From assembly GCA_028680875.1 (NCBI GenBank), contig JAQUJQ010000072.1, positions 1-7,318 of the forward strand: a DNA stretch of 7,318 nt. Reading direction: 5' to 3'. Source of the DNA: Eubacteriales bacterium. Lineage in GTDB: Bacteria > Bacillota > Clostridia > Peptostreptococcales > Anaerovoracaceae. This document shows, one piece after another, positions 1 through 7,318 of this stretch. Below the pieces are notes generated by a model. That model saw only the letters and a program-made list of their open reading frames with translations, searched no databases and was not told the DNA's origin. The first letter of the stretch is position 1. Every line of letters begins with the position of its first letter. The position numbers and the translations under genes are program-made.

Positions 1-921
1 GATGCCGCTAATGCTGCAAAAGCGATCATCGATTTAAATAAATATTCTCTTTTTCCTGACTACAGAACCCTGTTTCTCGAAGAAAATATTTATAACTCGG
101 AAGCTATCTGGCAAAGACCCTATAATCAGCTTATAACCAAAGAAGCTGCATATATCGAATTAAGTTCGTATCCAAACGGATATAATGGATTCGGACAAAT
201 TCATCCCATACAAAACCTGGTTGACGATTATGAAACCATACGAGGATTGCTACCTGAAAATGACCCGCAATATGATCCACAAAATCCTTATGTGGATAGG
301 GATCCTAGGTTTTATGCATCCATACTCCACGACGGTATGTTTTGGAAGGGACGTGAAGTGGAAACTTTCCTCCCGGGTGGCAAAGACTCAAATGAAGGAC
401 CGGTCTCCGGTTGGAATGCCACTCAAACCGGCTATTACCCAAGAAAATTCTGTAATGAGAGAATAGATAACCCAAGCGGGAACAATATGTCGCAAACACC
501 ATACACCTGGTTCAGATACGCTGAAGTGCTGTTAAACTATGCTGAAGCGTCTTACTTCCTTGGAGACGAAGTTACCGCAAGGGAATATGTAAATATGGTG
601 AGAAAAAGACCAAGCGTGAATATGCCCGAAATAACAGAAAGTGGGGAGGCTTTATTTAATAGAATTGTTAATGAACGCCGTATAGAGCTTGTCTTTGAAC
701 AACATCGCTGGTTCGATATAAGAAGATTGAAAATTGCTCCGCAAGTAATGAACGAGGATTTTACAAGAATGAAAATCACTAAAAAACCTGACGGAACAAA
801 AACCTATGAGATCTTATTATGGAAGGAAGTGAACTTTAAAGAACCGAGAGATTATCTCCTCCCAATACCTCAAAGTGAAATTGAGAAAAATAGCTTACTG
901 GAGCAAAACCCGGGATATTAA
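1..921 (+). CDS. SusD/RagB-family outer-membrane glycan-binding lipoprotein, C-terminal part (5' end outside window)
   Basis: The frame is open from base 1 to the TAA at 919-921, giving 306 residues. SusD proteins are usually about 500-600 residues, so roughly the N-terminal 40%, including the lipoprotein signal, lies to the left. Family hallmarks seen, numbered from the first codon: PIQNLVDDYE at 69-78; NPYVDRDPRFY at 95-105, the classic SusD block; RYAEVLLNYAEA at 172-183, in the TPR-like helices; NERRIELVFEQHRWFDIRR at 224-242; and the terminal LLPIPQSEIEKN...NPGY block at 286-306. SusD homologues sit on the outer face of the outer membrane, cap a TonB-dependent SusC transporter and hand it oligosaccharides or, in some cases, peptides. 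The ligand cannot be read from this sequence. The apparent start at 247 is an internal Leu TTG codon, not a real start. A strong hairpin follows 14 bases after the stop. Family assignment is very secure. Confidence 0.96.
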   Translation, partial: DAANAAKAIIDLNKYSLFPDYRTLFLEENIYNSEAIWQRPYNQLITKEAAYIELSSYPNGYNGFGQIHPIQNLVDDYETIRGLLPENDPQYDPQNPYVDRDPRFYASILHDGMFWKGREVETFLPGGKDSNEGPVSGWNATQTGYYPRKFCNERIDNPSGNNMSQTPYTWFRYAEVLLNYAEASYFLGDEVTAREYVNMVRKRPSVNMPEITESGEALFNRIVNERRIELVFEQHRWFDIRRLKIAPQVMNEDFTRMKITKKPDGTKTYEILLWKEVNFKEPRDYLLPIPQSEIEKNSLLEQNPGY

Positions 922-935
922 AAGCTAACATCCAG

Positions 936-969
936 CCAGAGTTGAATGAGTTGAAACATTCAACTCTGG
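936..969 (+). terminator. Perfect 13-bp hairpin after the SusD gene: probable intrinsic terminator or attenuator
   Basis: The left arm CCAGAGTTGAATG (936-948) and right arm CATTCAACTCTGG (957-969) pair without mismatch around an 8-base loop. TTTATATA follows at once. The stem is only moderately G+C-rich and the T-run is short (three T, then A/T), so termination may be partial. The position between the SusD stop (921) and the next start (1020) fits a hairpin that ends or thins out the transporter transcript before the enzyme genes. As the repeat is symmetric it could act in either direction, but no gene is seen on the other strand. An mRNA-stabilising 3' end is an alternative role. Confidence 0.7.
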
Positions 970-1019
970 TTTATATACGAAGTTACAGATAGACTCATAA
1001 AATATGCATTGACTGAACC

Positions 1020-3206
1020 ATGAAAAGAACTATCAACATTTTGAGGAGATTAAATTTAATTTACCTTTTCTGCTTATTATCAATCCTTTTACTACACGGA
1101 TTTGCCTTTGAATCCACAGCACAAAATAATGATACGCGTGTGCTGGATTGGATGGATCATAGAGATGCATTTAATTCCATGTACCGTCATCTGGCGAATG
1201 AAACATACAACCTTCTTGATTCCAGAGAATTGGAGGTTAAAAAAATAACTACCCTACAGGGATGGCAACAAAGACAGTCCCATATAAAACAGGTCATCTG
1301 GGAAGTGTTAGGCGCTTTTCCGGAAAAGACAAGATTAAATGCTCAAATTACCGGAAAAGTAAAAAAGGAGGGTTATGTTATTGAAAACATAATATATGAA
1401 TCATTACCTAATTTCTATGTTACTGCGTCTTTGTTTATTCCTGACAAAGTTAAAAAACCGGCTCCTGCAATACTTTTTTGCTCTGGACACACCTCCGAAG
1501 TATACAGAAATCCTTTATACCAACTTCCTTTATTGAATTTGGTAAAGAAAGGATTTATAGTTCTGGCAATTGACCCAATTGGACAAGGTGAGCGTCTGCA
1601 GTATTATAATTCAACGACACAAAAATCAATCATTGGGAGTTCAACTAAAGAGCACTCCTATCCCTCACCTCAAATATCCTTGATTTCTCAGTCAATCGCT
1701 CGTTATTTTGTTTGGGATGGAATCCGTGGGATAGATTATCTGATTAGCAGAAAGGAAGTTGATCCAAAAAGAATTGGCGTACACGGACTATCGGGTGGCG
1801 GTACTCAGACAGCATATATATCAGCTCTAGACGATAGAGTAACGGCATCAGCACCCGCCTGTTATATAACTAACTTCAGAAGGCTTATAGGTTCAATCGG
1901 AGTACAAGACGGAGAACAAAACTTCTACCATGGGATACTAAAGGGAATTGATCATGCTGATTTTATTATAGCGAGAGCTCCCAAACCCACACTAATAATG
2001 GCAAATACCGGAGACTTCTTCAATATAGAAGGATCGCGTGAAACATACAGAGAGTCGAAAAAAGTTTTTGACATTTTTAAAAGTCCAGCAAATATTGAAT
2101 TGATAGAAGCAGACTATGGACACGGCTATACAAAGAAAAACAGGGAGGCCTTATACGCTTTCTTTCAAAAACATTTAAACCTTCCCGGCTCTTCTATTGA
2201 AGAGGAAGTAGAATATGTATCGGCAGAAGAGTTGCAAAAAACCTCTACAGGACAATTAGCATCATCATTAAACAGCAACACAGTATTTGATCTTAATCTA
2301 ATGGAAGTAAGAAAAAACATTAATGCGCTAGAAAAATCAAGAAAGAATTCCATAAATCATTTTTCAAATGTCATTCTCTCTGCTCAGAAACTTTCCGGAT
2401 ACAGAAAACCTCTTTTTACGGATAAACCCGTGCTTACTTATCAGACCAAGAAAGGGAATTATACTCTTGAAAAGTATTTTGTAAAAGGAGAAGGCAATTA
2501 TCCAATTCCTTATGTTCTATATGTTCCGGATAAAACGAACAATAAAGTAGTAATGTATCTACACCCAGAAGGGAAATCGAATATAAAGGAAAATGAAATC
2601 GAATTATTGACGAAAAAAGGATTTACTGTTCTTGCAGCAGATTTGCTGGGAATAGGAGAACTTAGCGATAGACAATTCAAAGGAGACGCTTTTATCAATG
2701 ACGTTTCATATAATTTCTTTTATATGGCTATGCTTACGGGAAAGAGCATTGTGGGAACTCAAGCTGCGGATGTTATCAAGCTGGCCCATCTTTTTGATAA
2801 AAACAACACGACCGTTACCGATATTTATTGTGTTGCACAGGAAGAGTTGTCGCCCGCCTTGCTGCATGCGGCCGCCTTTGATCCAATCATTTCCCGGCTG
2901 ATGTTAATCAATCCATATCCTTCCTATCGTTCCATTGCAGAAAATCGTTTCTATGAGTCGAAATTTGTATATAGCATAGTACCCGGGGCACTTACCGCTT
3001 ATGATTTGCCAGACTTGGCTGCTACATTAGCTCCAAGAAGACTTTTTATGGCCGGAAATAAACATATTACTCACGTAAGCGACAGCGGAGATACAGCAAT
3101 CATTGAGGAGGCATATAATAACCATTCTGCCAAACAACAATTAACAATATCGTCATCGGAATTAACTGAAAACCTGGAAAACCTGTTTATCGAATGGATA
3201 AAATGA
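1020..3206 (+). CDS. EstA: secreted tandem-domain alpha/beta hydrolase (acetyl xylan esterase-like), active N-domain and degenerate C-domain
   Basis: 728 residues. The ATG at 1020 is the first possible start, since an in-frame TGA lies at 1014-1016. Residues about 1-34 form a signal peptide (basic start, hydrophobic core LIYLFCLLSILLLHGF, likely cleavage after STA-34); no lipobox is visible, so a periplasmic product is expected. Residues 40-110 are a helical lead-in. The first hydrolase domain (about 118-388) has SGHT at 155-158, DPIGQGER at 185-192, the nucleophile elbow GLSGGGTQ with Ser258, acid candidate Asp332 in NTGDFF, and His368 in DYGHGY, so the triad looks complete. A linker of about 390-465 follows. 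The second hydrolase-like domain (about 470-728) repeats the fold (YVLYVP, HPEGK, DLLGIGEL, APRR at 671-674) but has Glu608 where the Ser should be and no histidine at the usual place. The N-domain resembles Bacteroidota acetyl xylan esterase/Abhydrolase_7-type proteins; ester cleavage on a glycan is inferred from this and from the SusD neighbour. A peptidase or other hydrolase role is not excluded. Confidence 0.9.
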   Translation: MKRTINILRRLNLIYLFCLLSILLLHGFAFESTAQNNDTRVLDWMDHRDAFNSMYRHLANETYNLLDSRELEVKKITTLQGWQQRQSHIKQVIWEVLGAFPEKTRLNAQITGKVKKEGYVIENIIYESLPNFYVTASLFIPDKVKKPAPAILFCSGHTSEVYRNPLYQLPLLNLVKKGFIVLAIDPIGQGERLQYYNSTTQKSIIGSSTKEHSYPSPQISLISQSIARYFVWDGIRGIDYLISRKEVDPKRIGVHGLSGGGTQTAYISALDDRVTASAPACYITNFRRLIGSIGVQDGEQNFYHGILKGIDHADFIIARAPKPTLIMANTGDFFNIEGSRETYRESKKVFDIFKSPANIELIEADYGHGYTKKNREALYAFFQKHLNLPGSSIEEEVEYVSAEELQKTSTGQLASSLNSNTVFDLNLMEVRKNINALEKSRKNSINHFSNVILSAQKLSGYRKPLFTDKPVLTYQTKKGNYTLEKYFVKGEGNYPIPYVLYVPDKTNNKVVMYLHPEGKSNIKENEIELLTKKGFTVLAADLLGIGELSDRQFKGDAFINDVSYNFFYMAMLTGKSIVGTQAADVIKLAHLFDKNNTTVTDIYCVAQEELSPALLHAAAFDPIISRLMLINPYPSYRSIAENRFYESKFVYSIVPGALTAYDLPDLAATLAPRRLFMAGNKHITHVSDSGDTAIIEEAYNNHSAKQQLTISSSELTENLENLFIEWIK

Positions 3207-3264
3207 TAAATATAACCATCTATTGAAAAATACCTGTTTCTATAAAACATCAATTCAGCATAAA

Positions 3265-5322
3265 ATGAAAAAAATAATTCTTGTCTGTTTTTCGTTTATT
3301 GTGTATACGGCTTTTGCTTACACAATAGGTCCATTTTCAAAAGATTCACAACCAACTCAGGTTGTTCAATCCGATACTCTCCCGTTAGTTCTCGCTACGA
3401 ATCGAACCAACCTCGTAGAGACTCAACTAAAAAATGAAGCCTTTATAAAGTTTGCGTCGCACAGCTTACCCGATAATTTGAAAGATTGGAATGTTTACAA
3501 GACAAATCTAAGAAAAGAAATTATACGCAAAGCCGGAGTTTATATTAATCATCAACTTCCCATTAATAGTAAGGAAACCAAAAGCATAAAAATGTCCGGC
3601 TATACCGTTAAGAACATTTATTTCCAAACCCGTCCCGGCATCTATGCAACCGCAAACCTATATATTCCAGAAGGGCAAGGGCCTTTTCCCGGAGTAATAG
3701 TTATGTGCGGCCATTCAGCAAATGGAAGATTATACGACGCCTACCAATCTGTCGCGCATACGTTGGCTCTTAACGGTTATGTTGCTTTAGGGATTGATCC
3801 CTGGGGTGCAGGGGAAAGGACTACCGTACACGGTAATTTCGAATATCATGGGGCAAATCTCGGAGCTTCTCTTATGAATATAGGCGAGTCTTTGATGGGA
3901 GTACAGATATCCGACAACATACGCGGAGTTGATCTACTCTGCTCTTTACCCTACGTCGATTCCAATAAAATTGGTGCGACCGGTGCAAGCGGAGGCGGCA
4001 ACCAAACCATGTGGGTCGCAGCCATGGATGAAAGAATAAAAGCCGCAGTCCCGGTTGTCAGTGTCGGTACTTTTGAGTCTTACATTATGAATTCAAATTG
4101 CGTCTGTGAGATGCTGATTGACGGATTGACCTTTACAGAAGAAGCCGCCGTCTTGGCACTGACAACAGCTATTATGCCGTGCAACCATAATCAGGACTCA
4201 AACTCGGCCTTCTTTCCGGTGGAAATGATAAGGAGTGTCAACAACGCAAGACCGATTTTCAAGTTAACCGGTAGAGAAAACGATATCACTTATCGAACTT
4301 ACGACCTGCCCCATGGGTACCATCCAGAAGACAGAAAGGCAATGCTTGGGTGGTTTGATATGAAACTAAAGAATAAAGGATCCGGTGAAGCCAAAGAAGA
4401 AAAAACATTCGACCTTGTGCCTGCAGAAAATCTGATGACATTTCAAAACATGAAAAGGGATGAAAAAGTGATAAGCACAGCCGAATACTGTAAGATAAAG
4501 GGAGACCAATTGAGAACATCCTATTTGCAAACTAAAACAATTGACATAATTCAAAAAAGAAAAGATTTAATCGACATATTGAGAATCAATGATAAAGAAG
4601 AATTAAAAAAAGTTCACACCTACGGGATTACTGACGGATGGGAAAAAATCGCATTAGAAACATCCGATCAGAAATTAATTCCGGTTTTGATCACAAGGCC
4701 AAAATCAGCTAACGCTGAATATGTTATCGTATTAAACCCCAAAGGTAAGAATGAAACATCACATCAGGTTGCTGCACTAAAAAGTGAAGGAAAGGGTATC
4801 GCCGTAGTCGATTTGACCGGTATGGGAGAATTATCGTTGAACAAAATTCACAATCAAACTGCCTATTTTCACACGCTTGCGAGATCGGAAATCTGGTTGG
4901 GAAAAACGATTCTCGGTGAATGGGTAAAAGAATTAAATTTACTTGTTAAGTTTTTGAAAAAGGATTTCCAAGCAGGGCACATTGCTTTTGACGGAGTAAG
5001 AGAAGCTGGGGTCGCGGGTTTATTCCTTAGTGCAATGGCTGGTAACATAGATACTCTCGTGCTGCGCGATGTTCCGCTTAGTTACTTATTTGATAATCGC
5101 GATTCCATTGATTTTTTCAGCATGGCTATTCATCTTCCCGGGTTTCTCAATTGGGGAGATGTTTCTCTGGCAACAGCACTAAGCGGCAAAAACATTACAT
5201 TCATCAATCCCGTGACAATGTCCGGACGAAAAATCGAAGGATCGGATTTGGAGAAATATAAAAATGAATTTGAGAAATTTTGCCGTATGTGTAATCAAAC
5301 AAATAAAGTGCATTTTAAATAA
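3265..5322 (+). CDS. EstB: secreted tandem-domain alpha/beta hydrolase, divergent paralogue of EstA and EstC
   Basis: 685 residues from the ATG at 3265. This start is preferred to the TTG 42 bases upstream because MKKIILVCFSFIVYTAFA is then a clean signal peptide with cleavage after Ala18; the longer form would put 14 polar residues before it. The first domain (about 112-370) carries CGHS at 148-151, DPWGAGER at 178-185, elbow GASGGGNQ with Ser242, NCVCE at 278-282, acid candidate Asp311 in NQDSN, and His350 in DLPHGYHPEDR, followed by AMLGWFD. The long insert between elbow and His, and the placing of the Asp, separate it from EstA and EstC. The APR motif often found before the acid strand is not recognisable. 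The second domain (about 455-685) has NPKGK and DLTGMGEL but Arg579 in place of the nucleophile (FDGVREAG). The tail holds a CRMC pair (673-676). The gene starts 58 bases after EstA and ends 11 bases before EstC. A secreted carbohydrate esterase acting with its neighbours is the best guess; the substrate is unknown. Confidence 0.9.
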   Translation: MKKIILVCFSFIVYTAFAYTIGPFSKDSQPTQVVQSDTLPLVLATNRTNLVETQLKNEAFIKFASHSLPDNLKDWNVYKTNLRKEIIRKAGVYINHQLPINSKETKSIKMSGYTVKNIYFQTRPGIYATANLYIPEGQGPFPGVIVMCGHSANGRLYDAYQSVAHTLALNGYVALGIDPWGAGERTTVHGNFEYHGANLGASLMNIGESLMGVQISDNIRGVDLLCSLPYVDSNKIGATGASGGGNQTMWVAAMDERIKAAVPVVSVGTFESYIMNSNCVCEMLIDGLTFTEEAAVLALTTAIMPCNHNQDSNSAFFPVEMIRSVNNARPIFKLTGRENDITYRTYDLPHGYHPEDRKAMLGWFDMKLKNKGSGEAKEEKTFDLVPAENLMTFQNMKRDEKVISTAEYCKIKGDQLRTSYLQTKTIDIIQKRKDLIDILRINDKEELKKVHTYGITDGWEKIALETSDQKLIPVLITRPKSANAEYVIVLNPKGKNETSHQVAALKSEGKGIAVVDLTGMGELSLNKIHNQTAYFHTLARSEIWLGKTILGEWVKELNLLVKFLKKDFQAGHIAFDGVREAGVAGLFLSAMAGNIDTLVLRDVPLSYLFDNRDSIDFFSMAIHLPGFLNWGDVSLATALSGKNITFINPVTMSGRKIEGSDLEKYKNEFEKFCRMCNQTNKVHFK

Positions 5323-5333
5323 ACATATAGAAA

Positions 5334-7318
5334 ATGAAAAAGATTTCTGTTACAGAGTTGCTAAAAGCAAATCTATTGATTGCTTTTGTTATTTTCAACT
5401 CCTATCAGGTATTCGGACAAGAGGTAGAGAACCTGAACGTCCTTGACAACTGGATAAACTGGTCTGATGGAAAGAATATGTTAAGGCTCCACTTAAATCA
5501 ACAAGCTTTCTCCTACTTCGATCAAAGAGATAGTGAAATTAATAACATAAAAACAAAAACAGATGTTGTTAACAGACAAAAGAAAATAAAAGATGTTTTA
5601 TGGCAAACTGTCGGACCGTTCCCTGAAAAAACAGCGTTGAATACAAAAGTAACAGGAACCATAAAAAAAGCGGGTTATAAAATAGAAAAAATAATATATG
5701 AATCTTTACCTGGATTTTATGTAACCGGTTGTATCTATCTGCCCGATGGAAAAGGGAAAAAGCCGGCCATACTTTTTACCAGCGGTCACACAATGGATGC
5801 TTTCAGAAACAAATCTTATCAGACTATGATTTTGAATCTAGTAAAAAAGGGATTTATTGTTTTGGCTATAGATCCGATAAGTCAGGGTGAACGGATTCAA
5901 TTGTATGATCCCGATAAAAAGATATCTTTGCTCGGAGCCGGAGCCATAACACGTGAACACAGTTATCTTGGCACTCAAACACTCATTTCAGGCACATCTA
6001 TAGCTAGGTATTTTATATGGGATGGTATACGGGGAATCGATTACCTGCTCACCAGAGATGAAGTCGATCCGCAAAGGTTAGGAGTCACCGGACAATCCGG
6101 AGGAGGAACGCAAGCTGCATACTTATATGCATTTGATGAACGTATTAAAGCCGGAGCAATCGTAAATTACATTACCGGATTCAGGCGTTTGCTAGAGTCA
6201 ATTGGACCACAAGATGCAGAACAAAACTTTTATCACGGTGTTTTAAAAGGAATTACCCACGCCGATTTATTGGAGGTCAGGGCACCAAATTCAGTGATGA
6301 TATGCGCAGGAACACGTGATTTTTTCAGCATTCAGGGCGCACGTGAAACGTATTCCGAAGTTAAAAATATGTATAATATTCTGGAAGCCGGGAGTAAGGT
6401 CGAGTTAGTAGAAGATGATTATGGCCATGGTTATACTATAAAATTTAGGGAGAATATTTGTGCATTTTTTCAAGAACACCTAGATATCCCAGGTAATCCA
6501 AAAGATGAAGAAGTTATGTTGTCTGATCTTTCTGAATTAACCGTTACAAAAACAGGTAATACTACAACCGCTTTTGAAAATGCAGAAACGGTTTCTAGTA
6601 TCAATAGTAAAGAGTCGAAAAAGCTCGTTGATAACCTAAATATCTCCAGAAAAAATATACATGCTCACCTTGATAATATACACGCAAAAGCACAAAATCT
6701 TTCAGGGTATATACCCCCAGATGTAGTTACGGAGTCTGTTTTCCGTGGCAGATATCAAAGAGATGGCTATTCCGTAGAAATGTACGCTTTGGCAGGTGAA
6801 GGAAAGTGTGTTATACCGTTGCTGTTATTTGTACCGGGCAAAGGAAGCCTGTTTCCGACCGTAATTTATATCCATCCCCACGGTAAAAATGCGGATTCCC
6901 AAACAGGCGGAAAAATTGAACAATTAGTAAATGCTGGATATATTGTGGCGGTTCCCGATGTAATCGGTACGGGAGAAACTGAAGGAAACAGTTCTGTTGC
7001 CATGTTGATTGGTAGAAGTTTAGTAGGAATTCAAGCAGGGGATGTAGTGAGAGTTGCAAACTTTTTAAAACAGAGAAATGACGTTGATGCAAAAAAGATT
7101 GGAGGTATTGCTTTCGGGAAAATATGCCCTACCCTACTACATGCTGCCGTAATGGATGAATCTATTCAAACTATTTCTCTTATTGATCCGCTAATCTCCT
7201 ATCAATCAATTGTTGAAAATAAACTTTTTAATGATGAATTATCGAATTATATTGTTGCTGGATCATTAACGAGCTATGATTTGCCAGATTTAATAGGCTA
7301 TTTGTCACCCAGAAAAGT
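5334..7318 (+). CDS. EstC: secreted tandem-domain alpha/beta hydrolase, close paralogue of EstA (3' end outside window)
   Basis: The frame is open from ATG 5334 to the window end with no stop: 661 codons plus two bases. By alignment with EstA, which has about 55 residues after the matching SPRK/APRR point, most of the protein is present. Residues 1-28 are a signal peptide (core LLIAFVIF, likely cleavage VFG-28 before Gln). The first domain (about 114-385) has SGHT at 150-153, DPISQGER at 180-187, elbow GQSGGGTQ with Ser255, Asp329 in GTRDFF and His365 in DYGHGY: a complete-looking triad. Long stretches match EstA (IIYESLP, WDGIRGIDYL, EQNFYHG, RETY). A Ser/Thr/Asn-rich linker (about 398-430) leads to the second domain, which keeps HPHGK (514-518), DVIGTGET and LTSYDLPDL but has Gly595 at the nucleophile position (IAFGKI). 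The start is 11 bases after the EstB stop in an A-rich leader, supporting cotranscription. Glycan ester cleavage is inferred, as for EstA. Confidence 0.9.
   Translation, partial: MKKISVTELLKANLLIAFVIFNSYQVFGQEVENLNVLDNWINWSDGKNMLRLHLNQQAFSYFDQRDSEINNIKTKTDVVNRQKKIKDVLWQTVGPFPEKTALNTKVTGTIKKAGYKIEKIIYESLPGFYVTGCIYLPDGKGKKPAILFTSGHTMDAFRNKSYQTMILNLVKKGFIVLAIDPISQGERIQLYDPDKKISLLGAGAITREHSYLGTQTLISGTSIARYFIWDGIRGIDYLLTRDEVDPQRLGVTGQSGGGTQAAYLYAFDERIKAGAIVNYITGFRRLLESIGPQDAEQNFYHGVLKGITHADLLEVRAPNSVMICAGTRDFFSIQGARETYSEVKNMYNILEAGSKVELVEDDYGHGYTIKFRENICAFFQEHLDIPGNPKDEEVMLSDLSELTVTKTGNTTTAFENAETVSSINSKESKKLVDNLNISRKNIHAHLDNIHAKAQNLSGYIPPDVVTESVFRGRYQRDGYSVEMYALAGEGKCVIPLLLFVPGKGSLFPTVIYIHPHGKNADSQTGGKIEQLVNAGYIVAVPDVIGTGETEGNSSVAMLIGRSLVGIQAGDVVRVANFLKQRNDVDAKKIGGIAFGKICPTLLHAAVMDESIQTISLIDPLISYQSIVENKLFNDELSNYIVAGSLTSYDLPDLIGYLSPRK

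Noticed and set aside
247..249. A possible start of the SusD-like gene at TTG 247
   Set aside because: The frame is open to base 1 and the upstream codons encode normal SusD sequence (PIQNLVDDYE), so this is an internal Leu codon.
185..466. A 93-codon open frame overlapping the SusD gene on the same strand
   Set aside because: It overlaps strongly family-conserved SusD codons in another frame and shows no recognisable motif.
2698..2901. A 67-codon same-strand open frame inside EstA, considered as a sign of a frameshift or overlapping gene
   Set aside because: The EstA frame stays open and aligns with EstC throughout this region, so there is no frameshift and no support for a second gene.
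3223..3264. A TTG start for EstB 42 bases upstream of the chosen ATG
   Set aside because: It would add 14 mostly polar residues in front of a clean signal peptide; the ATG at 3265 gives a standard lysine-rich signal peptide N-terminus, like EstC.
3207..3264. The gap between EstA and EstB as a promoter or terminator site
   Set aside because: No hairpin and no convincing Bacteroidota promoter motif were seen; it is treated as an intercistronic spacer.
6811..7092. A 93-codon antisense open frame inside EstC
   Set aside because: It lies opposite well-matched hydrolase codons and its product resembles no family I recognise; likely chance.

Overview
The window looks like the accessory, glycan-degrading part of a Bacteroidota genome. 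It opens inside a SusD-like outer-membrane glycan-binding lipoprotein, a family nearly confined to that phylum. It continues with large secreted hydrolases. The DNA is A+T-rich, genes start with A-rich leaders rather than strong Shine-Dalgarno sites, and mature N-termini begin at or near Gln after the signal peptide, all common in this phylum. The exact genus cannot be read from the sequence.

Layout: all four genes are on the + strand. Positions 1-921 are the C-terminal 306 residues of a SusD/RagB protein; its N-terminus, and presumably a susC/TonB-dependent transporter gene, lie to the left. A perfect 13-bp inverted repeat (936-969) followed by a short T-run separates this gene from what follows. 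Three tandem genes then encode secreted proteins of about 700 residues: 1020-3206 (called here EstA), 3265-5322 (EstB) and 5334 to beyond the right edge (EstC, cut off after 661 codons). The gaps are 58 and 11 bases, so the three probably form one transcription unit. There is no stretch above 300 bases without a gene.

Each of the three proteins has the same plan: signal peptide, N-terminal helical lead-in, an alpha/beta-hydrolase domain with an intact Ser-Asp-His triad on a G-x-S-G-G-G elbow, a linker, and a second alpha/beta-hydrolase-like domain that has lost the nucleophile. EstA and EstC are close paralogues; EstB, between them, is a more distant member of the same architecture.

Taken together this looks like part of a polysaccharide utilisation locus: SusD captures a glycan at the cell surface, and the esterase-like enzymes probably remove acyl or methyl-ester decorations in the periplasm. 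No glycoside hydrolase or lyase lies inside the window, so the target glycan is unknown. The most interesting feature is the recurring 'live plus dead' tandem hydrolase architecture, in which the dead halves keep a signature of their own.
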